A stretch of 64,000 bases of DNA from Paraburkholderia solisilvae (GCF_902859875.1 NZ_CADIKF010000001.1:62001-126000), one strand, 5' to 3'. Counted from the first letter of the stretch, positions 51,235 through 61,005 are shown. Notes: a model not told the origin generated them from the sequence alone. Translations and numbers: made by a program.

Positions 51235-51945
51235 TTAGTGGCCGGCGCTCTGGCCGCCATCCACGTGCAGGATCTCGCCGGTGACGAACGGTGCGTTGTC
51301 GAGATAGAGCACCGCATTGACGATATCACTCATCTCGCCCATATGACCGACCGGATGCAGTGCGCCGAGCGCATCGTGGGTTTCGGGTGCATGCATCGGC
51401 GACTTGATGATGCCGGGCGAAACCGCGTTTGCACGAATGCCCGTTTTTGCATATTCGATTGCAAGCGATCTGGTCGCCGCATTCAGACCGCCCTTGGTCA
51501 GCGACGCGAGCACCGACGGGACGCCTGCCACCGCATGCTCCGCGAGCGTCGTCGTGATCTGCACGAGGTGGCCGCTGCGGTTCTTCTCCATCTGCTCGAT
51601 GGCGAGCTGCGTGATATGAAAGAACCCGTTCAGGTTCACGTTCAGCACCGCCGCGTAATCTTCCAGCGTGTACTGCGTGAACGGCCTGGCAATAAAAACG
51701 CCGGCATTGTTGACGAGCGTATCGACCCGGCCGAAGCGCGAGACGGCGGTGTCGACCGCGCGTTGCGCGACCTCGCGTTCACCGATGTCGCCGGCAACCG
51801 TCGCGATGCCCGGGTCGTCGGACGGCTTGATCGATCGCGCCACGGCGACCACGCCATAACCTCGCTCACGGAATGCCTTGACGAGTTCTGCGCCGATACC
51901 TTGCGATGCACCCGTGACGATCGCGACTTTCTTCGGGTTGCTCAT
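51235..51945 (-). CDS. SDR-family oxidoreductase lacking the catalytic tyrosine
   Basis: 236 residues with the NAD(P) motif TGASQGIG (11-18), NNAG at 79-82 and the SDR C-terminus DGGQSAGH. The active site is unusual: the lysine of YxxxK is Lys151 (LASLTKGG), but the Tyr position is Ala147, and threonines (ITTT, 130-133) stand where the catalytic Ser is expected. Related SDRs from Burkholderia and Pseudomonas share the ASLTKGG pattern, so this is a subfamily and not a sequencing error. GAGGAA supports the start at 51945. It is divergent from a LysR gene. Confidence 0.8.
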   Translation of the reverse strand: MSNPKKVAIVTGASQGIGAELVKAFRERGYGVVAVARSIKPSDDPGIATVAGDIGEREVAQRAVDTAVSRFGRVDTLVNNAGVFIARPFTQYTLEDYAAVLNVNLNGFFHITQLAIEQMEKNRSGHLVQITTTLAEHAVAGVPSVLASLTKGGLNAATRSLAIEYAKTGIRANAVSPGIIKSPMHAPETHDALGALHPVGHMGEMSDIVNAVLYLDNAPFVTGEILHVDGGQSAGH

Positions 51946-52427
51946 GATGTTCCTCTTTTCAATGGTTGGTTGCAGATCGAGCCGGTGGCGGCATCGATTG
52001 ATTGGCAATTTAGGCAACCTGAGGACGTTTGCGCATACCCGTGATGACCAAAGAGACTTAACCGCGAGGAACAAATCGCTGGCGCGAGCGCAGCCGATTG
52101 CATGCGAATGCACGCGAGGGCCGCCGGCAGGCGCTGTGGTGGATGGACGGGCTGCCGTCGACGCATTATTGATTTCGTGTAATAACGCGTGTTACACGCT
52201 GACATGCCTGCGCGGAATGACCGCTATGCCCACATGTGAATGCACGGAACGTGCGATCAAGCGCGCGTGACGCGCAAGGCGGCGCTGGCTGCAGGTCAGA
52301 CGAAATTCGGGCAACATTCCGACAACATTCAGGCAGCATTCGAGCGCCGCGTCATCCGGGCGAATGCAGTGAAACAACGCGCCGGCAAGCGATCGACCGG
52401 CGTGGAAAAACCAGGGGCGTCTCTCGT
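51946..52427. promoter_or_regulatory. Divergent promoter region of the SDR and LysR genes
   Basis: 482 bases between the two divergent starts with no gene I can support. The most conspicuous element is the CGTGTAA-N9-TTACACG inverted repeat at 52176-52198, annotated separately. The region to the right of it up to 52427 is arginine-coding noise. Confidence 0.4.
52176..52198. promoter_or_regulatory. LysR-type inverted repeat between SDR and LysR genes
   Basis: CGTGTAA (52176-52182) and TTACACG (52192-52198) are perfect inverted arms with a nine-base spacer. A T-N11-A core within it fits a LysR dimer site. It lies about 230 bases from each gene start, so it may act with other boxes. Confidence 0.5.
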
Positions 52428-53387
52428 ATGGATACGTTGCGCAACATGAAGATGTTCGTCGAGGTAGCCGAAGCGGGTAGCTTCACCGCGGCCGCACAAC
52501 AGCTCGACACAACCACCGGCTACGTGTCGCGATCGGTATCCGAACTCGAAGCGCATTTGCGCACGCGGCTGCTGAATCGGACGACGCGCCGGATCGCCTT
52601 GACGGAAGCGGGTGAGCGCTATCTGGTCCGTTGCCTCTCGATTCTCGAATCGGTGACCGAGGCCGAGCTCGAAGCATCCGAAGCGCATGCGAGGCCGGCT
52701 GGCACGCTCAGGGTGCATGCGATGTCGAGTATCGGTCAGAACTACGTGGTGCCCGCGGTGGCGGCGTTTCAGGAGCGCTTTCCCGCAGTCACCGTGGATC
52801 TGACCTTGTCGCAGAACGTGCCCGATCTGCTCGAGGACGGATACGACGTCGCGCTGCGTACGTCGCCCCGGCCGTTGCCGGATTCGAACTACATTTCACA
52901 TCACCTCGGCATTGTGCATAGCGTGTTGTGCGCATCGCCGGCGTATCTCGAAGTGCATGGCCGGCCGGAGACGGCGGCGGATCTCTCGCATCACATGTGT
53001 CTGCAGGTGTCCGTGCCGATTTTTCCGGCGGATCGCTGGACCTTGATCGGCAAAGACGGGCAGCACGAGTTTCTTCTGCCCACTACGCGCTTCAAGGTGA
53101 ACCTGGCGGACGCGATGGCGGCGGCGCTGATTGAAGGGATGGGCATCGGTGCGCTGCCGGCGCTGACCGTGCGCTCGGCATTTCGAAATGGCACGCTGGT
53201 CCGGGTGCTGCCCGACTACTATCTGCAAGATCTGAACATTTACCTGGTCTATGCATCGCGCCAGTATCTGGACGCGAAGATCAAGGCGTGGGTCGAGTTT
53301 CTGAAGGAGTGGATCGGCGACGCTTTGCGTGAGGACGACACGCTTGTCAGAATGACGGCGGGTGCGGGCGCGTCAGACGCGGTGTGA
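52428..53387 (+). CDS. LysR-family regulator, CrgA/DmlR-like
   Basis: 319 residues: HTH (MDTLRNMKMFVEVAEAGSFTAAAQQLDTTTGYVSRSVSELEAHL) and an effector-binding domain (about 90-300) that opens with GTLRVHAMSSIGQNYVVPAVAAF. The start at 52428 gives the standard MDxLxxMxxFVxVxExGSF opening of this subgroup; an in-frame extension upstream is Arg-rich and not credible. It probably regulates the divergent SDR gene. Confidence 0.87.
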   Translation: MDTLRNMKMFVEVAEAGSFTAAAQQLDTTTGYVSRSVSELEAHLRTRLLNRTTRRIALTEAGERYLVRCLSILESVTEAELEASEAHARPAGTLRVHAMSSIGQNYVVPAVAAFQERFPAVTVDLTLSQNVPDLLEDGYDVALRTSPRPLPDSNYISHHLGIVHSVLCASPAYLEVHGRPETAADLSHHMCLQVSVPIFPADRWTLIGKDGQHEFLLPTTRFKVNLADAMAAALIEGMGIGALPALTVRSAFRNGTLVRVLPDYYLQDLNIYLVYASRQYLDAKIKAWVEFLKEWIGDALREDDTLVRMTAGAGASDAV

Positions 53388-53617
53388 ATGCGGCACGGTT
53401 TGCCGGTTGACAACGCTGTCGAAGAACGGCGGCCACGCGAGCTTACCGTTCCTCGTATGGCAGGGCGATAACGAAATGGAATGACGTCCATTCATGAGCT
53501 TTCGATAAACAAAGAAGTGAAAACTTCGTTCTTAATCTTAAATGGCCTCTTACCTAGAATTGTGTTCAAGCGATGCGGACATGGGTTCGCAAAGCAATGC
53601 GATCAACGGAGGTCATC

Positions 53618-53902
53618 ATGAAATCGCTTATTCGTTCAATGGTTGTGGCTGGCGCGCTTGCGATTCCCGCCTTTGCGTTCGCTCAGGCAAATGATTCAGC
53701 GGTCTCGCAAGGCGCGGCAGCGACCGCTGTGCAGCAAGGCGACAGCGGCTATGGCGGGAGCGTCGACGGCTCGTCTGCCGCAGGCGCGGCTCATCATCAC
53801 TGGTACAACCTGGCGGGTCGCGGCAAGAGCACGGGCAGCAACAGCCAGCAGGATAAGTGTGTGGGTCCGGTCAGCTTCTGCAACATCTACTTCGGCAGCT
53901 GA
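53618..53902 (+). CDS. Small secreted protein
   Basis: 94 residues with a clear signal peptide (MKSLIRSMVVAGALAIPAFAFAQ, cleavage after AFAQ) and a mature part rich in Gly, Ser, Ala and Gln ending in a CVGPVSFCNIYFGS segment with two cysteines. The signal sequence looks like those of DUF4148-type Burkholderia proteins, but the mature part does not match that domain. GGAGG lies seven bases before the ATG. Function unknown. Confidence 0.7.
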   Translation: MKSLIRSMVVAGALAIPAFAFAQANDSAVSQGAAATAVQQGDSGYGGSVDGSSAAGAAHHHWYNLAGRGKSTGSNSQQDKCVGPVSFCNIYFGS

Positions 53903-53956
53903 AGAGGTTGTTGCGACCCGCGGATGGCGTTGCGTAGCGAGGATCGCTCGGGGCAG

Positions 53957-54943
53957 CTAGTCCGCCTGTGAGTTTGCCTGAGCTACGACGTCGCGCGCTG
54001 TCAGCTGGACGTGCTTCGGACTCTCGCCGAACTGTTGCTTGAACGCGCGGCTGAAGTGCGCCGGGTTGGCGAATCCGCATTGCCACGCGACATCGGAGAT
54101 GCGAAGGTCGGCAGCGCTATTTGTCAGCAGCGCCTGCGCGCGTTCGAGACGCGTTCTCCACACATGGCGCATCACCGTGCTGCCTTCCGCGGCGAACAGT
54201 TTGGCGATATAGCGGGTCGACACGCCGGCCGCTCTTGCGACGCTATCGAGATCGAGCGCTTCATCGCCGAGGTTTCGCTCGATGTAGCGCTTCGCGCTCG
54301 ACAGCGCGACTGCCGTGCTTCGCACGCGTTTGGGCGCGGATGGATCGTCGGCGAGAATCTGCATCAGGTCGATCAGATGATCGGCAACGAGCTTGCGACT
54401 CGCCGGACTCGACCGTTCACCATGCGCGGCGGTCGATGCGATCAGCGATTTCAGCATGCGGACATCGGGCGACGTGGCATCGGGAACAAACATGTCGCGC
54501 CCGGTGAAGTGCAGGCCGCGCGCTTCGAGCGCGGACTTCGGGATGCGAATCGCCATGCCGCGCGTGTTGCTGTCGCCGGTCTGCACATACTTTCTGCTGG
54601 GGTCGAGAAGCAGCAAGGAGGCGTTCGTCAGGCGCGTCTTTACGCCGCATTGTTCCAGTTCGATCACGCCGCTCTGGGTCATGAACGCGACGATGGTTTC
54701 GTTGCGCCAGTTGTTTTGCCCGGCACCCGCCAGCGAGGTCCATTGCTGTGCGGAAACGTCGGCCGCCGCGAATGACAGTTCGCCCATGCGCCAACAGGTG
54801 CCTTTGAGTCTTTGCGGATCCAGGCGGTCGAATGAGCACTCCATATGCCAATAGCTGTGGACCATGTCGTGCCAGCACTTGACGGGGCGAGCGGTTTGAT
54901 GATTGAGGGCGCTCGTAACGTCGGGTTCCATTTGGGGTTCCAT
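53957..54943 (-). CDS. AraC-family transcriptional regulator
   Basis: 328 residues: an N-terminal AraC-binding-type sensing domain (about 50-200) and a C-terminal double HTH (about 225-320; DSVARAAGVSTRYIAKLFAAEGSTV, then VAWQCGFANPAHFSRAFKQQFGESP). The layout is like that of the AraC gene at 12642, suggesting paralogues. GGAGCTCAAATG supports the start at 54943. It is convergent with the small secreted protein gene and has no obvious divergent target. Confidence 0.87.
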   Translation of the reverse strand: MEPQMEPDVTSALNHQTARPVKCWHDMVHSYWHMECSFDRLDPQRLKGTCWRMGELSFAAADVSAQQWTSLAGAGQNNWRNETIVAFMTQSGVIELEQCGVKTRLTNASLLLLDPSRKYVQTGDSNTRGMAIRIPKSALEARGLHFTGRDMFVPDATSPDVRMLKSLIASTAAHGERSSPASRKLVADHLIDLMQILADDPSAPKRVRSTAVALSSAKRYIERNLGDEALDLDSVARAAGVSTRYIAKLFAAEGSTVMRHVWRTRLERAQALLTNSAADLRISDVAWQCGFANPAHFSRAFKQQFGESPKHVQLTARDVVAQANSQAD

Positions 54944-55219
54944 TTGAGCTCCAGGGAACCGCGTATATCGCGGTGATTAAACCCTCTTTCTAAACAAGCC
55001 GCCGGACGATTTATTCCGGAGCCGGTAAACAAGCGGTTGCGGATCCGATCATCAGGCAGCGCGGCGTCATGGAGCGTCCCCCTTCAGGAATGACATGCCT
55101 GCCGGTCGCGCGAGTGACTGTGCGAGCACCATTTTTTGTCCAGCACGGCACTGACAATGCGGCTGCGCGGCTTACGGCCGCAGGGGGGGCGCGAGCGATT
55201 GAAGCGCAACCGCTTTACA

Positions 55220-55831
55220 ATGCCTGACTCTTTTGTTCACCGTGACAATCCGATGACCCCATTCCAAGCCGTTGCACTCGAGCATGCGAGCCGTCTGATC
55301 AACCACGGGCCTACGGTGCTCGTCACCAGTCTCGATGGCGAGCGGCGCAATATCATGGCCGCGGCGTGGTCGATGCCCGTCGAATTCAAGCCGCCGCGTA
55401 TTGCCGTGGTGATCGATAAGAACACCTTCACACGCGAACTCGTGATCGCGAGCGGCGTGTTCGGTATCTGCATACCAGGCGCGGGCGCGATCGATGTCAC
55501 GTATGCGGTGGGATCGTCCAGCGGGCGCGATACGGATAAATTCGCCGAGTTCGGTATTACGCCGGTCACGGGTCCGGTGCTCGGGCTGCCGCTGATCGAA
55601 ACGAACTGCGCCGCATGGCTCGAATGCAAGCTGATTCGCGAGCCGCACACCGAAGACGCATACGACACCTGCTTCGGTGAAGTGGTGTCCGCAGCGGCTG
55701 ATTCGCGAGTGTTCAACAACGGTCACTGGGTATTCGATGCATCGAACGAGTCGCTGCATACGCTGCATCATCTGGGCGCCGGAAATTTCGCGCGCGCGTC
55801 GAATGTGCTGCGCGCAAGGCCGCTGCCGTAA
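55220..55831 (+). CDS. Flavin reductase-like (FMN-binding split-barrel) protein
   Basis: About 203 residues of the flavin reductase-like fold, with the conserved block VLVTSLDGERRNIMAAAWSMPVEFKPPRIAVVIDKNTFTRELV and a GVFGICIPGAG motif. Such proteins bind FMN and may reduce flavin for two-component monooxygenases or act as unknown oxidoreductases. The start could be 55220 (MPDSFVHRDNPM) or 55253 (MTPFQAVALEH); neither has a strong ribosome site. No partner oxygenase is adjacent. Confidence 0.75.
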   Translation: MPDSFVHRDNPMTPFQAVALEHASRLINHGPTVLVTSLDGERRNIMAAAWSMPVEFKPPRIAVVIDKNTFTRELVIASGVFGICIPGAGAIDVTYAVGSSSGRDTDKFAEFGITPVTGPVLGLPLIETNCAAWLECKLIREPHTEDAYDTCFGEVVSAAADSRVFNNGHWVFDASNESLHTLHHLGAGNFARASNVLRARPLP

Positions 55832-56003
55832 GCTTTCTTTCTGACAGAACAGTCGCGCTGCGTGCGATGCGATGTGCGCCGGCACGCAGCGCGCGCACGT
55901 TCGCCATTGCGCCATTCCGCACGTCGGTGCGGGCCGGGTGGAAGCCGCAGCCGAACTCCGTGCCAGCATGGCCGGGTCATGCAACCGAAACGGGAACTGA
56001 CCC

Positions 56004-56867
56004 ATGGATATCGGCCTTTCTTACCATCGTCGCGCCGTCAACGGCATCAAGCTGCACTACGCGATTGCAGGCGATGGCCCGCCGGTTGTGCTGCTGCATG
56101 GATTTCCCGAAACCTCGCATACGTGGCGGCGACAGATTCCGGTGCTCAGCCGCTATTACCAGTTGATCGTGCCGGACCTGCGCGGCTACGGCGCATCCGG
56201 CAAGCCGGTGAGCGGTTATGACAAGCGCTCGATGGCCACTGACATCAAGGAGTTGCTGGCGACGCTCGGCATCGCGCGCGCGGCGGTGCTCGGGCATGAC
56301 CGCGGCGCGTGCGTCGGCACGCGGCTCGTCAAGGATCATCCGTCGTGCGTCGCGCGTTTCGCGGCACTCGATCACATTCCGACCCGCATGATCTTCGACC
56401 GGGTGAATGCGGATGTTGCGCAAGCCGCCTGGTTTTTCTTCTTCAACGCCGTGCGCGATCTGCCGGAGGCGCTGGTGCAGGGGCGCGAGGAAGTGTGGCT
56501 GCGCCATATCTTCACGTCGTGGCTCTATGACATCAGCGCGATCAGCGACGCGGACATCGAAGTCTATCGGCGCGCCTACGCGGCGCCGGGCGGATTGCGC
56601 GGGGCGTTCGAAGACTACCGCGCATGGCCGGTGGACGTGGAACAGGACCGGCTCGACGCGGACGTGAAGATGGCGTGCCCGACGCTTGCGCTATGGGGCG
56701 CCGAATTCGATGCCGCGAAGAGGGTCGATATGCGCGAGATATGGAGTGAAATGGCGACCGACCTGACTTGCGTGGCGATCGCGCAAGCGGGGCACTTTCC
56801 GCACGAGGAGCGGCCGATCGAAACCAACGAGGCGCTGCTGGCTTTTCTGCGCGACTGGAAAGGGTGA
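56004..56867 (+). CDS. Alpha/beta hydrolase of the haloacetate dehalogenase/epoxide hydrolase group
   Basis: 287 residues with the alpha/beta hydrolase core. The oxyanion motif is HGFPETSHTW, the nucleophile is Asp99 in LGHDRGAC, and the catalytic His is His264 in AGHFPHEE. The HDRG nucleophile elbow is the fluoroacetate dehalogenase type, but the second substrate-binding arginine of those enzymes (Asp-Arg-Gly-Ala-Arg) is Cys103 here, so haloacetate itself may not be the substrate. Epoxide or haloalkane substrates remain possible. It stands alone. Confidence 0.78.
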   Translation: MDIGLSYHRRAVNGIKLHYAIAGDGPPVVLLHGFPETSHTWRRQIPVLSRYYQLIVPDLRGYGASGKPVSGYDKRSMATDIKELLATLGIARAAVLGHDRGACVGTRLVKDHPSCVARFAALDHIPTRMIFDRVNADVAQAAWFFFFNAVRDLPEALVQGREEVWLRHIFTSWLYDISAISDADIEVYRRAYAAPGGLRGAFEDYRAWPVDVEQDRLDADVKMACPTLALWGAEFDAAKRVDMREIWSEMATDLTCVAIAQAGHFPHEERPIETNEALLAFLRDWKG

Positions 56868-57080
56868 TCGCAGTCTGAAGAAAGCATTTTGTTTGCTTTG
56901 CGAAGGGCAAGCGATGGTTTGACGTCAAACCAAGGCCTTGATGGCTCGAATAACGCGGCTCAAAGCGCTTAGTTCGCGCGAATGCGGCCTGTGCCGCTGG
57001 CTTAAGCTTCTCATGTGGGGCCACGTCCGGCGCCCGGGCGGGCGCTTTTGCAGCGCCCGCAGCTTTCCCAATCGAGATCC

Positions 57081-58808
57081 ATGGCCACACTTCCGACGGG
57101 CGAGCCCAGGCGCCCAGAACAACACCCTGCATCGTCAGCCGGTTCATCGCCCTCCGACGCGAAGTATGCGGACGCACTGGCGAAGGTGAAACCGCTGACC
57201 GATGCCAATGCGCCGTTGAGCCTCGCCGATCGGGTGCAGGCGTTGCATATTGCCGCGATCAGTTCGCTAGGACTCAGCAAGCCGGACGATGCGCAAAGCT
57301 ATTGGCGCCGGTTGATCGACATCCAGCCTGATTTCTTCGACGCATACAACGGCCTTGGCATTCTGTTCAAGGGACTCAATCGTCTGCAGGACGCGGAAGC
57401 GATCTATCGCCAGTTTCTGTCGGTTTCCCCGGAACATCCGGACGCGCTCAACAATCTCGGCACGGTGCTGTTCGATCTGAAGCGGTTTGCCGAAGCGGAG
57501 TCCGCGTATCGCGACGCATTGGTGTGGCGCCCGCATTTCGCGGAGGCTTACCACAATCTGGGCAAAGCACTGCATGAAACGGGGCAACTGACCGAGGCGG
57601 ACGCCGTCTATCGGACCGCATTGGAACTGCTGCCCGACAGCATTGAAGTTCATATTCATCTGGCCAACACGCTGCAGCAACTGGGTCGCCTTGCCGAAGC
57701 GGAGGAGATCTACCAGCGCGCGCTTGCGATCCGCTTCAATGTGCCCGAAGTGCATCACAATCGCGCGATCGTATTGAAGGCGCTTGGGCGTCTGCCGGAG
57801 GCAGAGGCGTCCTGGCGGCGTGCTCTGGCATTCCGTCCGGATGCGCATCTCTCGCAATTTTCGCTTGCGACGCTATTGCTGAGTCTCGGCCGGTACGAAG
57901 AAGGCTGGCCGTTGTACGAGTCGCGCTACCAGCAGGAAGGGCGTATCCACCACCATAGCGCGGCGACGTTGCGCTGCCCGCGCTGGCGCGGCGAGCCGCT
58001 TGCCGGCAAGACGCTGCTCGTGTGGCAGGAGGATGGGCTTGGCGACATGATCCAGTTCGGCCGCTACCTTCCCGTGCTCAAGGCGCAGGGCGTCACGCGC
58101 ATTACGTTCGCCTGCGCGAAGCCGCTGCGGCGCCTCTTTGCCAGCCTTGATTGCGTCGACGAAGTGGTGACCCATGGTGAAGGCTTGCAGCGCTCGTCCA
58201 CTTACGACACATGGACGAGCCTCATCAGTGTTCCCGTCTATCTGCGTACGACGCTCGCGACGATTCCGCCCGCCTTGCGTCTGACGCCCGACGGGGGATT
58301 GATGCGGCAGTGGGCCGAACGTCTCGCGGCGCTGCCGCCGGGGCGCAAGATCGGTCTGGTGTGGCGGGGCAATCCGAAGCATCACAACGATGCATTCCGC
58401 TCGGTGCCGTCGCTTGCGGCGCTCGCGCCGCTGTGGAGCGTGCCGGGTTGCCGCTTCGTGAGCTTGCAGAAGGGGCAGGGCGAAGACGAAGCGAACGCGC
58501 CGCCGGAGAACCAGCCGCTGCTGCATCTCGGTTCGGATGTGACGGACTTTGCCGATAGCGCGGCGATCGTCGAGCAACTCGATCTGCTGATCTGTGTCGA
58601 CACATCGAGCGCGCATCTCGCTGCGTCGCTCGGCAAGCGCTGCTGGATGATGCTGCCCGGGCACGACGTCGACTGGCGCTGGATGCATGAGCGAACCGAC
58701 TCGCCGTGGTATCCGCAGACGCTGCGTCTGTTCCGGCAAGCACAGGACGAGAGTCGGGATGCGGTGATCGAACGGGTGCGCGGCGCGTTGAGCAGCATCG
58801 AGTGGTGA
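57081..58808 (+). CDS. TPR protein with a glycosyltransferase family 9-like C-terminal domain
   Basis: 575 residues. An N-terminal TPR array (about 20-285) has regular units such as AEAIYRQFLSVSPEHPDALNNLGTVLFDLKRF, and a C-terminal domain (about 300-560) begins KTLLVWQEDGLGDMIQFGRYLPVLK and contains GLVWRGNPKHHNDAFRS and VDTSSAHLAASLGK, as in heptosyltransferase-like family 9 enzymes. Similar fusions are thought to modify proteins or flagellins; the acceptor is unknown here. The weak GAGATCC site precedes the ATG at 57081. It is convergent with qorB. Confidence 0.8.
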   Translation: MATLPTGEPRRPEQHPASSAGSSPSDAKYADALAKVKPLTDANAPLSLADRVQALHIAAISSLGLSKPDDAQSYWRRLIDIQPDFFDAYNGLGILFKGLNRLQDAEAIYRQFLSVSPEHPDALNNLGTVLFDLKRFAEAESAYRDALVWRPHFAEAYHNLGKALHETGQLTEADAVYRTALELLPDSIEVHIHLANTLQQLGRLAEAEEIYQRALAIRFNVPEVHHNRAIVLKALGRLPEAEASWRRALAFRPDAHLSQFSLATLLLSLGRYEEGWPLYESRYQQEGRIHHHSAATLRCPRWRGEPLAGKTLLVWQEDGLGDMIQFGRYLPVLKAQGVTRITFACAKPLRRLFASLDCVDEVVTHGEGLQRSSTYDTWTSLISVPVYLRTTLATIPPALRLTPDGGLMRQWAERLAALPPGRKIGLVWRGNPKHHNDAFRSVPSLAALAPLWSVPGCRFVSLQKGQGEDEANAPPENQPLLHLGSDVTDFADSAAIVEQLDLLICVDTSSAHLAASLGKRCWMMLPGHDVDWRWMHERTDSPWYPQTLRLFRQAQDESRDAVIERVRGALSSIEW

Positions 58809-58835
58809 GCGCCGCGCGATCCTTCGCGTTGACCC

Positions 58836-59717
58836 TTAGTGCTTGAACGTGGCAAGCGTTGCTGCGATTGTCGATGCAAACGGGGTTGTCGGATGGCCGA
58901 TCAATTTGCGCAATGTACCGCTGTCATCGAACAGGCCGCCTTGGGATGCACCGCTGTCCGAATCGGAAATCAGTGCGGCAACCGGCTCGGGCAGACCGGC
59001 GCCGATCAGCGCCGCCTTGTATTCCGCTTCCGTGAGGTTGCGATACTCGACCGGCTTCTTTGCCTGCGCGGACACTTCCGCGGCAAACTGCGCGAGCGTG
59101 TATGAATCGTCTCCCGCGAGTTCGTAGATGCGCCCAGCTTGCTCGTCAGGCGCGCTCAATACCGCCGCGGCCGCCTGTGCATAATCGGCGCGCGCGGCCG
59201 ACGAAATGCGCCCATCGCCGGCGCTGCCGGCCAGCACGCCCCGTTCGACCGCCGCCGCAATGGTCGCCGCATAGTTTTCCGTGTACCAGCCATTGCGCAG
59301 CAGCGCAAACGGCAGTCCTGACGCTTGCAGCAACGTTTCCGTCTGCACATGTTCGCGGGCCAAACCCAGCGGCGACGTGTCCGCATGCAGCAGACTCGTG
59401 TACGCGAGCAAGCGCACGCCCGCGCGTTTTGCCGCATCGATCACATTCGCGTGCTGCGCCGTACGCGCGCCGAGATCGTTCGATGAGATCAGCAGCAGCC
59501 TGTCGATACCGGCAAACGCGGCGTCGAGCGTGCGCGGGTCGGCATAGTCGCCGATGCGGGTTTTCACGCCGAGTGGCGCGAGACTGGCGGCCGCTTTTGC
59601 ATTCCGTACCAGCGCGTGAATACGCGTTGCAGGTGTGCTCTTCAGTAACGCGTCGATTACCAGGCGGCCGAGTTGGCCACTGGCTCCCGTTACGAGGATG
59701 GTCGTTTCGTTCGACAT
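58836..59717 (-). CDS. qorB: QorB-like NAD(P)H:quinone oxidoreductase (NmrA family)
   Basis: 293 residues of the NmrA-like atypical SDR group: NAD(P) motif TGASGQLG (10-17), then GDYADPRTLDAAFAGIDRLLLISSNDL and YTSLLHADTSPLGLAREHVQTE, matching E. coli QorB (YtfG). It reduces quinones, probably using NADPH. AGGAG supports the start at 59717. It is divergent from an HxlR-family regulator, an arrangement also seen for ytfG/ytfH in enterobacteria, which suggests redox- or quinone-responsive control. Confidence 0.88.
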   Translation of the reverse strand: MSNETTILVTGASGQLGRLVIDALLKSTPATRIHALVRNAKAAASLAPLGVKTRIGDYADPRTLDAAFAGIDRLLLISSNDLGARTAQHANVIDAAKRAGVRLLAYTSLLHADTSPLGLAREHVQTETLLQASGLPFALLRNGWYTENYAATIAAAVERGVLAGSAGDGRISSAARADYAQAAAAVLSAPDEQAGRIYELAGDDSYTLAQFAAEVSAQAKKPVEYRNLTEAEYKAALIGAGLPEPVAALISDSDSGASQGGLFDDSGTLRKLIGHPTTPFASTIAATLATFKH

Positions 59718-59726
59718 ATCGTGCTC

Positions 59727-59762
59727 CTATACTGTCTTGAAGTGAAAGTCGTTCTACTATAG
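59727..59762. promoter_or_regulatory. Imperfect dyad between qorB and hxlR genes
   Basis: CTATA (59727-59731) and TATAG (59758-59762) bracket a 26-base spacer in the 81-base divergent intergenic region and may mark an HxlR-type operator overlapping both promoters. The arms are short, so confidence is low. Confidence 0.3.
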
Positions 59763-59798
59763 GCATCCACCCCCGAACGCGTAAGGAGGCAGTTTTCC

Positions 59799-60290
59799 GT
59801 GTCCAGGTTACCTCTTAGTAACCCGCCCGATTTGCCCAGTGCGCCGAGTGCGTCCGGTGCGATGCCGGATGCCGGGGTTGCAAGCCGCTTCGGCGAGTGG
59901 CAGGAGCAGGGTTTCGATGCGGTGCGCTGCCCGGTGCGCAACGTGCTCGACGTGATCGGCGACAAATGGTCGACGCTGATCCTGATGTCGCTCGCTAGCA
60001 AGGCGCGGCGCTTTAGCGACATGCATCGCGTGATACCGGACATCTCGAAGCGCATGCTCACGCAGACGCTGCGCACGCTCGAACGCGAGGGGCTGGTCAC
60101 GCGGCATGTGTTTCCGACCAAACCGCCGAGCGTCGAGTATCGGCTTTCGCCGCTCGGGCGCTCGGTGCTGGTGCCGCTCGGCGGGTTGATCGAATGGGCG
60201 GAAGCGTCGTTCGACGAGATCGTCGCATCGAGAAGGCGCTTCGATGTGACGGAAGTCGGTCTGTCCGCCGTGCAGGCGAGCGGTAGTTGA
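59799..60290 (+). CDS. HxlR-family transcriptional regulator
   Basis: 163 residues with an HxlR winged helix (about 45-135; [58 protein letters not shown]). A single cysteine at the start of the domain (RCPV), conserved in many members, can act as a quinone or oxidant sensor. GTG start at 59799 with AAGGAGG nine bases upstream. Probably represses the divergent qorB gene, as YodB and QorR do in other bacteria. Confidence 0.88.
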   Translation: MSRLPLSNPPDLPSAPSASGAMPDAGVASRFGEWQEQGFDAVRCPVRNVLDVIGDKWSTLILMSLASKARRFSDMHRVIPDISKRMLTQTLRTLEREGLVTRHVFPTKPPSVEYRLSPLGRSVLVPLGGLIEWAEASFDEIVASRRRFDVTEVGLSAVQASGS

Positions 60291-60381
60291 CGCGTTGTTA
60301 TCCGGGCTCGAACGTGGTGATGCCGAACACGCGCGCAAGCGCTTCCAGAATGATGCCGTCCCTACTCGAAGAGAACGATTC

Positions 60382-61005
60382 ATGCTGAACATTCTCGGCA
60401 AGGCGACGTCGATCAACGTCCGCAAGGTGCTGTGGACGTGCGCGGAACTGCAGATTCCGTTCAATCAGGAAGACTGGGGCGAAGGTTTCCGCTCGACCCG
60501 GACACCGGAATTTCTCGCGCTCAACCCGAACGGACTCGTGCCCGTCATCCGCGACGCAGACTTCGTGCTGTGGGAATCGAATTCGATCATCCGCTATCTC
60601 GCGTCGCGCTACGACGGAGCATGGCTTTATCCGGCTGATCCGCTCGCGCGCGCCAGCATCGACCAATGGATCGACTGGCAGGCCGCCGATCTGAATCGCT
60701 CATGGAGCTACGCGTTTCTCGGCCTCGTCAGGAAATCGCCTGCACATCAGGACGCAGGTGAAATTGCCGCTTCGCTCGAGCGTTGGACGACGCATATGCG
60801 CATCCTTAACGGCCGGCTGGAAGCAACCGGTGCATTCGTCGCAGGCAGTCCATTCTCGCTGGCCGATATTCCGATCGCGTTGTCCATCAATCGCTGGTTC
60901 GGCACGCCGTTCGATCATCCTCGTTTTCCGGCAGTCGCGGCATATTTCGAGCGTCTCGAGCAACGTCCGGCGTTTGCGCGCTACTGCAGAAATGGGCAAC
61001 CGTAA
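60382..61005 (+). CDS. Glutathione S-transferase family protein
   Basis: 207 residues: an N-terminal thioredoxin-fold GST domain ([35 protein letters not shown], with the cis-Pro segment NGLVPVI and [10 protein letters not shown]) and a helical C-terminal domain (about 90-205). It probably conjugates or reduces using glutathione. The ATG at 60382 opens directly on the first strand. It is convergent with the DUF934 gene and independent of the sulfite reductase genes. Confidence 0.87.
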   Translation: MLNILGKATSINVRKVLWTCAELQIPFNQEDWGEGFRSTRTPEFLALNPNGLVPVIRDADFVLWESNSIIRYLASRYDGAWLYPADPLARASIDQWIDWQAADLNRSWSYAFLGLVRKSPAHQDAGEIAASLERWTTHMRILNGRLEATGAFVAGSPFSLADIPIALSINRWFGTPFDHPRFPAVAAYFERLEQRPAFARYCRNGQP

